64,000 bases of DNA from Rhodoferax potami (GTDB taxonomy: Bacteria > Pseudomonadota > Gammaproteobacteria > Burkholderiales > Burkholderiaceae_C), in contig NZ_JAVBIK010000001.1 of NCBI RefSeq assembly GCF_032193805.1, positions 3,493,001 to 3,557,000 of the forward strand, given 5' to 3'. A program made the translations under genes and the position numbers. The notes beneath the pieces were generated by a model. It did not search any database and was not told the DNA's origin. It was given only the letters and a program-made list of their open reading frames with translations. This document shows positions 8,428 to 18,000 of this stretch, piece after piece (the first letter of the stretch is position 1; each line of letters starts with the position of its first letter).

Positions 8428-11136
8428 ATGGCAGCAGTTCCCCAGAATCCTTTGGGCGTGTCCGATATGGACAGCCAGGAAACCCGCGAATGGATGGATG
8501 CGCTCAGCGCTGTCATCGAGGCCGAAGGCCCCGAGCGCGCGCACTTCCTGCTGGAGCAACTGCTCGAGCACGCACGCCAGAAGAGCATCGACATGCCTTT
8601 CTCGGCCACCACCGGTTATGTGAACACCATCGAGCCCCAGGACGAAGAGCGCTCCCCCGGCAACCTAGAAATCGAAGAGCGCCTGCGCGCCTACATGCGC
8701 TGGAACGCCATGGCCATGGTCGTTAAGGCCAACCGCCACAACCCCGCAGATGGTGGGGATTTGGGTGGCCACATCGGCTCTTTTGCATCGCTGGCCAGCC
8801 TGTTTGGCGCCGGCTTTAACCACTTCTGGCACGCTGAAAGCGAAAACCACGGCGGCGACTGCCTCTACATCCAGGGCCACGTGTCCCCCGGTGTGTATGC
8901 CCGTGCGTACCTAGAAGGTCGCCTGACCGAAGAGCAGTTGCTCAACTTCCGCCAGGAAGTGGATGGCAAGGGTCTGTCGAGCTACCCGCACCCCAAGTTG
9001 ATGCCCGAGTTCTGGCAGTTCCCCACGGTGTCCATGGGCTTGGGCCCATTGATGGCGATCTACCAAGCCCGTTTCCTGAAATACCTGCACGCCCGTGGCA
9101 TTGCAAATACCGAAAACCGCAAGGTGTGGGTGTTCTGTGGCGACGGCGAGATGGACGAAGTAGAGTCTTTGGGCGCGATCGGCCTGGCGGCCCGCGAAGG
9201 CTTGGATAACTTGGTGTTCGTGATCAACTGCAACTTGCAACGCTTGGACGGCCCAGTGCGCGGCAACGGCAAGATCATTCAGGAGCTGGAAGGCGAATTC
9301 CGCGGTGCAGGCTGGAACGTCATCAAGCTCTTGTGGGGCTCCGGCTGGGACCCACTGCTGGCACGCGACAAAGACGGTGCCCTCAAGAAAATCATGATGG
9401 AAACGCTGGACGGCGACTACCAGGCCATGAAGGCCAACGACGGTGCCTATGTTCGCAAGCATTTCTTCGGCAAAGACCCCCGCACCCTAGAAATGGTGTC
9501 CAAGATGTCGGACGAAGAAATCTTCGATCTGCGTCGTGGCGGCCACGATTCCAAGAAGGTGTACGCCGCTTTCCACAAGGCCGTGAACCACAAGGGCGAG
9601 CCGACGGTCTTGCTGATCAAGACCGTCAAGGGCTTCGGCATGGGCAAGGCCGGTGAAGGCAAGAACACCGTGCACCAGACAAAGAAGCTGACCGACGAAG
9701 ACATCAAAGCCTTCCGCGACCGCTTCAACATTCCTGTGCCGGACAGCGAATTGCCCAAGGTGCCGTTCTACAAGCCCGCAGACGACACCCCGGAAATGAA
9801 GTACCTGCACGAGCGCCGCAAGGCCTTGGGTGGCTACCTGCCGCACCGCCGCACCAAAGCGGACGAGAGCTTCACCGTGCCTTCACTCGAGGTGTTCAAG
9901 GCCGTCATGGAGCCGACCGCTGAAGGCCGTGAGATCTCGACGACCCAGGCGTATGTGCGTTTCTTGACCCAGTTGTTGCGCGACCAGGCCTTGGGCCCAC
10001 GCGTGGTGCCGATTCTGGTGGACGAGGCCCGTACCTTCGGTATGGAAGGCTTGTTCCGCCAAGTGGGTATCTACAACCCCGCAGGCCAGCAGTACACCCC
10101 GGTCGACAAAGACCAGGTCATGTACTACAAGGAAGACAAAGCCGGCCAGATCCTGCAGGAAGGCATCAACGAAGCCGGCGGCATGAGCAGCTGGATTGCA
10201 GCGGCGACTTCCTACTCCACCAGCAACCGCATCATGGTGCCGTTCTACGTGTACTACTCGATGTTCGGCTTCCAGCGCATCGGCGACCTGGCCTGGGCGG
10301 CTGGCGACATGCAAGCCCGCGGCTTCCTGTTGGGTGGCACTTCCGGACGCACTACGCTGAACGGTGAAGGCCTGCAGCACGAAGACGGCCACAGCCACAT
10401 CATGGCTGGCACCATCCCCAACTGCATTTCTTACGACCCGACCTTCGCCCACGAAGTCGGCGTGATCCTGCACCACGGTTTGAAGCGCATGGTCGAGAAG
10501 CAAGACAACGTCTTCTACTACCTGACCCTGTTGAACGAAAACTACCCCATGCCCGGCCTGCAGCCCGGCACGGAAGAGCAAATCATCAAGGGCATGTACC
10601 AGTGCAAGGCCGGCCCTGCGCTCACTGCCAAGGCACCTCGCGTGCAGTTGCTGGGCTCCGGCACCATCTTGCGCGAAAGCATTGCAGCGCAAGAGCTGCT
10701 GGAAAAAGACTGGGGCATCGGCGCCGACGTATGGAGCTGCCCAAGCTTTAACGAACTGACCCGCGACGGCCAGGACGCTGACCGCTGGAACCTGTTGCAC
10801 CCGCTGGAAACACCACGCGTGCCTTTCGTGGCCGAGCAACTCAACAAGTCCACCGGCCCCGTGATCGCGTCTACCGACTACATGAAGGCCTATGCCGAGC
10901 AGATCCGTCCGTTCGTGCCCAAGGGCCGTACGTACAAAGTGCTGGGCACCGATGGCTTCGGTCGCTCCGACTTCCGCAGCAAGCTGCGTGAGCACTTCGA
11001 GGTAAACCGCCACTACATCGTGGTTGCCGCCCTGAAGGCCCTGAGCGAAGACGGTACCGTGCCGGTGGCCAAGGTGGCAGAAGCCATCGCCAAGTACGGC
11101 ATCAACACCGACAAGGTCAACCCCCTGTACGCCTAA
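8428..11136 (+). CDS. aceE: Pyruvate dehydrogenase E1 component, homodimeric type
   Basis: The 902-residue E1 enzyme decarboxylates pyruvate with thiamine diphosphate and reductively acetylates the lipoyl groups of E2. The ThDP motif starts at GDGEMDE near residue 238 and continues to NLQRLDGPVRGNGK. Length and sequence fit the single-chain AceE of gamma- and betaproteobacteria, not the alpha/beta type. The start follows AGGAGG by 7 bp. It heads the aceE-aceF-lpdA operon with 19 bp to aceF. Codon use is strongly GC-ending, consistent with high expression. Confidence 0.98.
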   Translation: MAAVPQNPLGVSDMDSQETREWMDALSAVIEAEGPERAHFLLEQLLEHARQKSIDMPFSATTGYVNTIEPQDEERSPGNLEIEERLRAYMRWNAMAMVVKANRHNPADGGDLGGHIGSFASLASLFGAGFNHFWHAESENHGGDCLYIQGHVSPGVYARAYLEGRLTEEQLLNFRQEVDGKGLSSYPHPKLMPEFWQFPTVSMGLGPLMAIYQARFLKYLHARGIANTENRKVWVFCGDGEMDEVESLGAIGLAAREGLDNLVFVINCNLQRLDGPVRGNGKIIQELEGEFRGAGWNVIKLLWGSGWDPLLARDKDGALKKIMMETLDGDYQAMKANDGAYVRKHFFGKDPRTLEMVSKMSDEEIFDLRRGGHDSKKVYAAFHKAVNHKGEPTVLLIKTVKGFGMGKAGEGKNTVHQTKKLTDEDIKAFRDRFNIPVPDSELPKVPFYKPADDTPEMKYLHERRKALGGYLPHRRTKADESFTVPSLEVFKAVMEPTAEGREISTTQAYVRFLTQLLRDQALGPRVVPILVDEARTFGMEGLFRQVGIYNPAGQQYTPVDKDQVMYYKEDKAGQILQEGINEAGGMSSWIAAATSYSTSNRIMVPFYVYYSMFGFQRIGDLAWAAGDMQARGFLLGGTSGRTTLNGEGLQHEDGHSHIMAGTIPNCISYDPTFAHEVGVILHHGLKRMVEKQDNVFYYLTLLNENYPMPGLQPGTEEQIIKGMYQCKAGPALTAKAPRVQLLGSGTILRESIAAQELLEKDWGIGADVWSCPSFNELTRDGQDADRWNLLHPLETPRVPFVAEQLNKSTGPVIASTDYMKAYAEQIRPFVPKGRTYKVLGTDGFGRSDFRSKLREHFEVNRHYIVVAALKALSEDGTVPVAKVAEAIAKYGINTDKVNPLYA

Positions 11137-11155
11137 GAACTCCGGAGACAACAAC

Positions 11156-12826
11156 ATGGCATTGGTAGAAGTAAAAGTCCCGGATATCGGTGACTTCGAC
11201 GAAGTCGCAGTCATCGAACTGCTGGTCAAAGTGGGTGACACCGTCAAGGTCGAGCAGAGCCTGATCACCGTGGAGTCTGACAAGGCCTCCATGGAGATTC
11301 CTTCCAGCACCGCGGGTGTGGTCAAGGAAATCAAGATTGCGCTGGGCGACAAGGTCAAGCAAGGCTCCGTGGTCGTCATGGTGGAAGCCGCTGGTGCTGT
11401 TGCCGCACCCGCTGCAGAGCCAAAAGCGGCTCCAGCGCTCGCAGCATCTGCGCCAGCAGCTCCTGTTTCTGTAGCGGCCACTCCGGCTGTGGCACCTGCA
11501 GCCTCCGGCCCTGTGAATGTGTTTGTGCCCGACATCGGCGACTTCAAGGACGTCGCCGTCATCGAGCTGCTGGTCAAGGTCGGCGACACCGTCAAGGTGG
11601 AGCAGAGCCTGATCACGGTGGAGTCTGACAAGGCCTCCATGGAGATTCCTTCCAGCACCGCCGGTGTGGTCAAGGAAATCAAGGTCAAGCTGGGTGACAC
11701 CGTGAACATCGGTGACTTGGTGGTCATCTTGGAAGGCGTAGCTGCTGCTGCACCAGCGGCCGCCCCCGCAGCGGTTGCCGCCGCACCTGCTGCTCCCGCA
11801 GCGGAGCCAGCACCCGCTCCGGTAGCCGCTGCTGTTGCAGCGCCTGCTGCTGTGGCTGTGCCCGCGCATGCGCCCGGTAGCACCACGCTCGGTTTGCCCC
11901 ATGCATCCCCCTCCGTGCGCAAGTTTGCCCGCGAACTGGGTGTGCCTTTGAACGAAGTCAAGGGTTCCGGTCTCAAGGGCCGTATCACCGAGGCAGACGT
12001 GCAAGGCTTCACCCGTTCCGTGATGAGCGGTGCGGTGCAAACGCTGGCCATTGCAGCGCAAGCCAAGGCTTCCGGCAGCAACGACGGCGCCGGCTTGGGC
12101 CTGATCCCTTGGCCGAAGGTGGACTTTGCCAAGTTCGGCCCGATCGAGCGCAAGGAAATGTCCCGCATCAAGAAGATCAGCGGTGCCAACCTGTTGCGCA
12201 ACGCGGTCATGATTCCGGCCGTCACCAACCACGACGACGCCGACATCACCGACCTCGAAGCCTTCCGCGTCTCTACCAACAAAGAGAATGAGAAGTCGGG
12301 CATCAAGGTGACCATGCTGGCCTTCCTGATCAAGGCCTGCGTGGCCGCGCTCAAGAAGTTCCCTGAGTTCAACAGCTCGCTGGACGGCGATGCTCTGATC
12401 TACAAGCAGTACTACCACATCGGTTTTGCGGCCGACACGCCTAATGGTTTGGTAGTGCCCGTGATCAAGGACGCCGACAAGAAAGGCATTTTCCAAATCA
12501 GCCAGGAAATGGGTGAGCTGGCCAAGAAGGCCCGCGACGGCAAGCTCGGCCCTGCCGACATGAGCGGCGCGACCTTCACTATCTCTTCATTGGGTGGTAT
12601 CGGTGGCCGTTACTTCACGCCCATCATTAACGCGCCTGAAGTCGCCATTTTGGGCGTCTGCAAGAGCCAGATGGAACCCGTGTGGGACGGCAAGGCCTTC
12701 CAGCCACGCCTGATGCTGCCCTTGTCGCTGACCTGGGACCACCGTGTGATCGACGGCGCCGCTGCGGCGCGCTTCAACGTGTACCTGGGCCAGATTCTGG
12801 GTGACTTCCGCCGCGTGCTGCTTTAA
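11156..12826 (+). CDS. aceF: Pyruvate dehydrogenase E2, dihydrolipoyllysine acetyltransferase
   Basis: E2 core of 556 residues with two N-terminal lipoyl domains (lipoyl-lysines K43 and K159 in [10 protein letters not shown]), long Ala/Pro linkers, an E1/E3-binding domain at about 245-285 (HASPSVRKFARELGV), and the catalytic domain with H529 and D533 in DHRVIDGA. It transfers acetyl groups to CoA. E. coli AceF has three lipoyl domains; here the third copy in the operon sits on LpdA. The two lipoyl domains share a 43-base identical DNA stretch. Confidence 0.97.
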   Translation: MALVEVKVPDIGDFDEVAVIELLVKVGDTVKVEQSLITVESDKASMEIPSSTAGVVKEIKIALGDKVKQGSVVVMVEAAGAVAAPAAEPKAAPALAASAPAAPVSVAATPAVAPAASGPVNVFVPDIGDFKDVAVIELLVKVGDTVKVEQSLITVESDKASMEIPSSTAGVVKEIKVKLGDTVNIGDLVVILEGVAAAAPAAAPAAVAAAPAAPAAEPAPAPVAAAVAAPAAVAVPAHAPGSTTLGLPHASPSVRKFARELGVPLNEVKGSGLKGRITEADVQGFTRSVMSGAVQTLAIAAQAKASGSNDGAGLGLIPWPKVDFAKFGPIERKEMSRIKKISGANLLRNAVMIPAVTNHDDADITDLEAFRVSTNKENEKSGIKVTMLAFLIKACVAALKKFPEFNSSLDGDALIYKQYYHIGFAADTPNGLVVPVIKDADKKGIFQISQEMGELAKKARDGKLGPADMSGATFTISSLGGIGGRYFTPIINAPEVAILGVCKSQMEPVWDGKAFQPRLMLPLSLTWDHRVIDGAAAARFNVYLGQILGDFRRVLL

Positions 12827-12841
12827 GACAGGAACCTGAAT

Positions 12842-14671
12842 ATGGCAATCGTAGAAATCAAGGTTCCGGACATCGGTGACTTCGACGAAGTCGCGGTCAT
12901 CGAGTTGCTGGTCAAAGTGGGCGACACCATCAAGCCCGAGCAAAGCCTGATCACCGTGGAGTCCGACAAGGCCTCCATGGAGATCCCGGCCAGCCACGGT
13001 GGTGTGGTGACCGAACTCAAAGTCAAAATCGGCGACAAGGTCAAGCAGGGTTCTGTGGTCGTGATGCTGGAAGCCGCTGGTGCAGTTTCTGAAGCTAAAC
13101 CGGCTGCAGCCCCCGCCGCGTCTGCGCCAGCAGCTCCTGTTTCTGTAGCGGCGGCTCCGGCCCCAGTGGCCAGCAGCTTCGGTGGCAGTGCAGACTTGGA
13201 GTGCGACGTGGTCGTCATCGGTGGCGGCCCCGGCGGTTACTCCGCGGCCTTCCGCGCGGCAGACTTGGGCCTCAAGGTCATCGTGGTCGAGCGTTACGCC
13301 ACCCTGGGCGGCGTGTGCCTGAACGTGGGTTGCATTCCTTCCAAGGCGCTGCTGCATGTAGCAGCTGTCATGGACGAAGTCAGCCACATGGCCGACCTGG
13401 GCGTGGACTTCGGTGCGCCCGTGGTGAACATCGACAAGCTGCGTGGCCACAAAGAAAAGGTCATCGGCAAGCTGACCGGTGGCTTGGCTGCCATGGCCAA
13501 AATGCGCAAGGTCACGACCGTGCGCGGTTACGCCAATTTCGTAGGTGCCAACCACCTCGAAGTGGAAGAAACCAGCGGCACAGCGCAAGAGAAGACCGGC
13601 AGCAAGAAAGTTATCGCTTTCAAACGCGCCATCATTGCGGCCGGTTCGCAAGCCGTGCGTTTGCCTTTCATGCCCAACGACCCGCGCGTCGTGGACTCCA
13701 CCGGCGCTTTGGAGCTCAAAGAAGTCCCCAAGCGCATGTTGATTTTGGGTGGCGGCATCATCGGCCTGGAAATGGGCACCGTTTACAGTACGCTGGGCGC
13801 TCGCCTGGACGTGGTGGAAATGATGGACGGCCTGATGCAAGGGGCCGACCGCGACCTGGTCAAGATCTGGCAGAAGATGAACGCCAAGCGTTTCGACAAC
13901 ATCATGCTCAAAACCAAGACCGTGTCGGCGCGCGCCTTGCCTGAAGGCATTGAAGTCACGTTCGCACCAGCGGAAGAGGGCGGCACCGCCCCCGCACCGC
14001 AGGTGTACGACCTGGTGCTGCAAGCCGTGGGTCGCACACCCAATGGCAAGAAAATCAGCGCCGAGAAGGCCGGTGTGGCGGTGACCGACCGTGGCTTCAT
14101 CAACGTCGACATCCAGATGCGCACCAACGTGCCGCACATCTTCGCCATCGGCGACATCGTGGGCCAGCCCATGCTGGCGCACAAGGCGGTGCATGAAGCG
14201 CACGTGGCAGCCGAAGTGATTGCCGGTGAACTGCAAGGCAACAAGGAACTGGCCGCTGCGGCGTTCAACGCGCGCGTCATTCCTAGCGTGGCCTATACCG
14301 ACCCCGAAGTGGCATGGGTGGGCTTGACGGAAGACCAGGCCAAGGCCCAAGGCATCAAAGTCAAGAAGGGCCTGTTCCCCTGGACCGCATCAGGCCGCGC
14401 GATTGCCAACGGTCGCGACGAAGGCGTTACCAAACTGCTGTTTGATGACTCCCCGGAAGCGCACGGCCACGGCAAGATCCTGGGCGGCGGCATGGTCGGC
14501 ACCCATGCGGGCGACATGATCGGCGAGATCGCACTAGCGATTGAGATGGGTGCTGATGCAGTAGATATCGGCAAGACCATCCATCCGCACCCCACGCTGG
14601 GCGAAAGCATCGGCATGGCAGCGGAGATTGCGCACGGTAGCTGCACGGATGTGCCGCCAGCTCGCAAATAA
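12842..14671 (+). CDS. lpdA: Dihydrolipoamide dehydrogenase with N-terminal lipoyl domain
   Basis: E3 of the PDH complex, 609 residues and therefore about 130 longer than standard Lpd. Residues 1-80 form a lipoyl domain with K43, followed by an Ala/Pro linker. The FAD-binding [17 protein letters not shown] follows, then the redox pair C159 and C164 in [13 protein letters not shown]. An NAD-binding [10 protein letters not shown] and the active-site HPHPTLGE near residue 582 complete the enzyme. Such lipoyl-Lpd fusions are known in betaproteobacteria and Neisseria. It is 15 bp downstream of aceF and closes the operon, with a repeat-derived terminator just after its stop. Confidence 0.97.
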   Translation: MAIVEIKVPDIGDFDEVAVIELLVKVGDTIKPEQSLITVESDKASMEIPASHGGVVTELKVKIGDKVKQGSVVVMLEAAGAVSEAKPAAAPAASAPAAPVSVAAAPAPVASSFGGSADLECDVVVIGGGPGGYSAAFRAADLGLKVIVVERYATLGGVCLNVGCIPSKALLHVAAVMDEVSHMADLGVDFGAPVVNIDKLRGHKEKVIGKLTGGLAAMAKMRKVTTVRGYANFVGANHLEVEETSGTAQEKTGSKKVIAFKRAIIAAGSQAVRLPFMPNDPRVVDSTGALELKEVPKRMLILGGGIIGLEMGTVYSTLGARLDVVEMMDGLMQGADRDLVKIWQKMNAKRFDNIMLKTKTVSARALPEGIEVTFAPAEEGGTAPAPQVYDLVLQAVGRTPNGKKISAEKAGVAVTDRGFINVDIQMRTNVPHIFAIGDIVGQPMLAHKAVHEAHVAAEVIAGELQGNKELAAAAFNARVIPSVAYTDPEVAWVGLTEDQAKAQGIKVKKGLFPWTASGRAIANGRDEGVTKLLFDDSPEAHGHGKILGGGMVGTHAGDMIGEIALAIEMGADAVDIGKTIHPHPTLGESIGMAAEIAHGSCTDVPPARK

Positions 14672-14681
14672 ATCTTTGCCA

Positions 14682-14740
14682 TTGCTACTGATTCAGTAGC
14701 TAGCTGCGCAGATTCCGTAAGGGCTGCGCGGCTTTTTTAT
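14682..14740 (+). repeat. Dispersed ~58-bp element, copy B (operon terminator)
   Basis: It reads TTGCTACTGATTCAGTAGC, then GCTGCGCAG, a short loop, GGGCTGCGCGGC and TTTTTTAT. The distal stem plus T-run follows lpdA closely and should terminate aceE-aceF-lpdA. Confidence 0.75.
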
Positions 14741-14904
14741 TTGTGGGTGAGAGGTTTTTGAGGCTCTTTGAGGTTTCTGCGACTTTCTAGCCTAAACGGT
14801 TAGCTGGTGGTGCTCGGACCCTGGCATCAGGCAGTTGTGTGTGTAAAACCGGTTGTTTCAGACTCTGGGAGCAGGGGATGTCACCGCAGGTGCGCTGTTG
14901 AATG

Positions 14905-14936
14905 AAAAAAGGCCGCCTTATTGGCGGCCTTTTTTT
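14905..14936. terminator. Bidirectional intrinsic terminator
   Basis: AAAAAAGGCCGCC and GGCGGCCTTTTTT pair across a TTATT loop. It lies between convergent lpdA and the lipase-like gene and can serve both strands. Confidence 0.92.
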
Positions 14937-14947
14937 AAGGGGAAGCG

Positions 14948-16783
14948 TCAGAATTTTTGTGGAGCTGAGGCTGCATCAAAAACAGCCTTAGCCTGAGCAT
15001 GGCAGAAAGGGGGCTCGTAGGTGCCGTGGTAGTTGCCGTAATAGGTTGCAGGTGAGGCCGCTAACACTTTGCCGTAGGTCGCTTTGATGAGTGGGTCTAC
15101 GTCTACCGAACTTACGTTGCTCAGGTTGCGCGTATCAAAGTCTGCTTTCATCACCGATTGGTGCACCGCAGGTGGAACTGTGGGATCCCCAGAACCACCA
15201 CAGAGCAAGAGCTTGGACTTGGGGCTCCAGCCCAAAAGATCATTCTTCTTGCCAGCCAGATAGAGTGGACTGTTGTCGTTGGTTTGGGTATCCGAGATGA
15301 AAGCTGCTTGGAACAATGCGTCTCGGGCCTGGTCAGGTGTTTCGCCCAAAGCGCCCGGGAGTTTGCCGCTGGTGACCAAGGTCGTGTAGTTCAACGTAGC
15401 GCTTGGCAACAAGTTTTCAATACCACTGGCATAGGCCGGTTTGAAGGTCGAATTTACGTCGGTGTAAATGTCCTTGTAAACCTTTTGCCAGGCAGTTACC
15501 AAGTAAGTGACAAAAAACTGGTACCCCGCGATCGCGTTCGGCAGCTTGAACGAGCCCGACAAGTTGTACGGTCCAGCCAGGTGAGCGCCTGCGATGACCG
15601 TTATCTCCTTGGCATTGTCGCGCTCTATGGCTCGGTGCGCCGCCATAGAGGCGTGCCCGCCTTGTGAGTAGCCCGTTAACATGACCTTGCCGGAGAGATT
15701 GGCATTCACCTTGGTGGCCGCATTTCGAGCGGCGCGGATGGAGTCAATGATCACGCTGGCCTCGGAGTCAGCGTGGAGATATGGGTGGTAAGAGTAGTCG
15801 GAGTCCGCAAAGCCGAGATAGTCAGTTGCAACCACGGCATAGCCGTTGGCGGCGTACATGGCGGTGAGCAAAAAGGTCTCGTCGTCGCCCGGATTGGCTA
15901 AAGTTCTCAATTTTTGTACGTCCGTACCCTTTGCGTATGCGATCAAGCCGGCCGCGGAGGTGCAAGTCCCGGCTGGCGCCAGCATGACAGCTGAGGAGCT
16001 AGTCGCTTCTCCCTCCACTCCGATAGTTTTGTATTTCAGTTTGATAACTTTGACGTCGCATTTGGCTGACCCAGTCAAAGCCTGCAGGCCATTTCCAGCC
16101 GTCACAGTGTTGATGGAGCTCGCTGAAAGTGTGGTGAGCGTGATGGGTTCACCTATCAATTTGCCACGGTCAAGGGTTGCCTCCAGTGTTCCCCCCGTCG
16201 CCGCGCCGACGCGCAAATCATCGTAGGACTTACCAGCCGCATCGAGTGAGACTTTCAATTTGTCCAAGATGACGTCATCAGCGTCGCCCACCTTGAAAAT
16301 GCCTGTGAGGATGTCACCTGAGGGCGAGCTCCCCGCCAGCGCGGTAGCCTGTGTTTTGGCATAGGCCTTGGCTGCAGCCAATCCGGTTTGAATTTTGCTA
16401 CCGGTTGCGGCGCTGAAAGAGCCCATCGCATCCCCCGGGCGTCCACCCAATGCTCTGGCAACGACGATGTCGGTAAGTGGCGTCACGTTAACCCGACCAG
16501 AGGCACTCGCAAAGCTGTGGAGCGTGGTGGAGCCTTGTGTGACCTGAATAAGGCAAGGTGCAGTCCGATCGCCTAATTTCAGCTCGAACATTCCATTCGC
16601 ATCGGTCGTTCCAGTGATCGCGTTTCCCGTGGTGCACTTTGCGGTGATTGGCGCATTGGCCATCGCGGCACCTGTGGCAGCTAAACCGGAGATTGATGCA
16701 CCATCGCCGTTGCTACCTCCCCCACATGCTACGAGCATGCTGAGGAATGCAGAGCTCACTGCGATACGCTTGAAATTTGACAT
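14948..16783 (-). CDS. Lipase-like alpha/beta-hydrolase lipoprotein
   Basis: A 611-residue envelope protein. Its N-terminal lipoprotein signal ends in lipobox LVAC with lipidated C20, followed by GGGSNGDG. Residues about 30-100 resemble a carboxypeptidase-regulatory-like beta domain. The C-terminal half is an alpha/beta hydrolase like the secretory lipase family, with nucleophile Ser in GYSQGGH near residue 372, a probable acid in GGSGDPTVPP and a probable His in YHGTYEPPFCH. Likely substrates are esters or triglycerides, inferred from fold only. A TetR-type palindrome lies 26 bp upstream, suggesting inducible expression. It is transcribed alone. Confidence 0.82.
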   Translation of the reverse strand: MSNFKRIAVSSAFLSMLVACGGGSNGDGASISGLAATGAAMANAPITAKCTTGNAITGTTDANGMFELKLGDRTAPCLIQVTQGSTTLHSFASASGRVNVTPLTDIVVARALGGRPGDAMGSFSAATGSKIQTGLAAAKAYAKTQATALAGSSPSGDILTGIFKVGDADDVILDKLKVSLDAAGKSYDDLRVGAATGGTLEATLDRGKLIGEPITLTTLSASSINTVTAGNGLQALTGSAKCDVKVIKLKYKTIGVEGEATSSSAVMLAPAGTCTSAAGLIAYAKGTDVQKLRTLANPGDDETFLLTAMYAANGYAVVATDYLGFADSDYSYHPYLHADSEASVIIDSIRAARNAATKVNANLSGKVMLTGYSQGGHASMAAHRAIERDNAKEITVIAGAHLAGPYNLSGSFKLPNAIAGYQFFVTYLVTAWQKVYKDIYTDVNSTFKPAYASGIENLLPSATLNYTTLVTSGKLPGALGETPDQARDALFQAAFISDTQTNDNSPLYLAGKKNDLLGWSPKSKLLLCGGSGDPTVPPAVHQSVMKADFDTRNLSNVSSVDVDPLIKATYGKVLAASPATYYGNYHGTYEPPFCHAQAKAVFDAASAPQKF

Positions 16784-16808
16784 AGTCCCGGCTCCAAGTT
16801 TATGAAAT

Positions 16809-16822
16809 AGAACGACCGTTCT
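16809..16822. promoter_or_regulatory. TetR-type operator upstream of the lipase-like gene
   Basis: AGAACGACCGTTCT is a 6-2-6 palindrome of the GAACG-NN-CGTTC kind bound by many TetR-family repressors. It lies 26 bp before the lipase-like start codon. No TetR gene is in the window, so the repressor is encoded elsewhere. The rest of the gap to 17064 shows no gene or other signal. Confidence 0.6.
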
Positions 16823-17064
16823 TTTTTAAATCTTAGTCATAGCCATGCGTCATGGGCATACGGATAAACCCGCCGTGTGTCGCATGAGTTACCGCCAGGC
16901 GCATATCCTCGCTACCACTGTTGTGAAAGCGTGAGCCTAATGAGAAGCTGGCTTGCACCTTGCCTAAGTTTTTATAGCAGCCTGTGTATATTGCGCCTGA
17001 GCAGCGAAGCCATTCGATCTTTTAAACGGGTCCTTGAACCCGGTCTGAAATCTCCCAGCCCTCC

Positions 17065-17985
17065 ATGTCATTTTTTACCCGCCCTCGAAATGTGTTTCTG
17101 CTTGCAGGCCTGTGTTGCCTGCTGTGGGGGAGTGCCTATCCGGCCATCAAGCAGGGCTATGCTTTGTTGGAGATCAGTCGCAGCGACTTGGCTGCGCAGA
17201 TTCTGTTTGCGGGCTACCGGTTTGTAGGGGCTGGCGCTTTGCTCCTGATGTTCGCCAAGCTCACTGGTAAGGACTTGCGATTGCAACGTGCGCAGGTGGG
17301 TGAAATGGCTGCACTGGGGGTGTTCCAAACCACGCTGCAGTACATCTTTTTCTACATCGGCGTCGCCAACACCACGGGGGTGAAGGCATCCATTCTCAAC
17401 ACCTCCGGCGTGTTTTTCAGTGTGCTGCTGGCGCATTTTCTGTACCACAACGACACCCTAACATGGCGCAAGATGTCAGGTTGCGTGCTGGGCCTCGCTG
17501 GGGTGCTGGCAGTGAACGCGGGCGGGCTGCTGGGCGATGCCCATCCGGCAGACACAGGTTTCTCGTGGCTGGGAGAAGGCTTTGTGGTGCTGGCTGCGCT
17601 GGTGTTGTCGTCCGCATCCCTCTACGGAAAGCGGCTTTCACAGCGGATGGACTCGGTGGTCATGACAGGCTACCAACTCGGTATCGGCGGGGTAGTGTTG
17701 GTCGCCATAGGGTGGGGCGCTGGCGGCCAAATTGGTGGCTTTACGTGGCCGGCTGGCTTGCTGCTGGCCTACATGGCGCTTTTGTCAGCGGTGGCCTTTG
17801 CACTCTGGGGCGTGCTACTCAAACACAACCGCGTGAGTACGGTGGCTTTGTATAGCTTCCTGGTGCCGGTGTTTGGGGCAGGCCTGTCCGCACTCTTTTT
17901 GGGCGAGTCACTTCTGGAGTGGAAGTACCTCGCCGCTTTGGTGCTGGTGAGCCTGGGCATCTACCGCGTTACCCAAGAGGCTTGA
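17065..17985 (+). CDS. EamA/DMT-family permease
   Basis: A 306-residue integral inner-membrane protein with about ten hydrophobic helices in two homologous halves, as in the drug/metabolite transporter superfamily. The N-terminal LLWGSAYPAIKQGYALL and the second-half ALWGVLLKHNRVSTVALYSFLVP match EamA repeats. It probably exports amino acids or other small metabolites; the substrate cannot be read from sequence. It is monocistronic and convergent with the Bug receptor gene 15 bp further on. Confidence 0.88.
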   Translation: MSFFTRPRNVFLLAGLCCLLWGSAYPAIKQGYALLEISRSDLAAQILFAGYRFVGAGALLLMFAKLTGKDLRLQRAQVGEMAALGVFQTTLQYIFFYIGVANTTGVKASILNTSGVFFSVLLAHFLYHNDTLTWRKMSGCVLGLAGVLAVNAGGLLGDAHPADTGFSWLGEGFVVLAALVLSSASLYGKRLSQRMDSVVMTGYQLGIGGVVLVAIGWGAGGQIGGFTWPAGLLLAYMALLSAVAFALWGVLLKHNRVSTVALYSFLVPVFGAGLSALFLGESLLEWKYLAALVLVSLGIYRVTQEA

Positions 17986-18000
17986 ACACCGCCATTGAAA

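Noticed and set aside
11170..13060. Repeat array or CRISPR-like structure in the PDH operon
   Set aside because: The repeated blocks are three lipoyl domains in coding frame, not spacers and repeats.
16877..17227. Open frame before the EamA gene
   Set aside because: It runs into the EamA gene in another frame, has an odd composition and no ribosome site.
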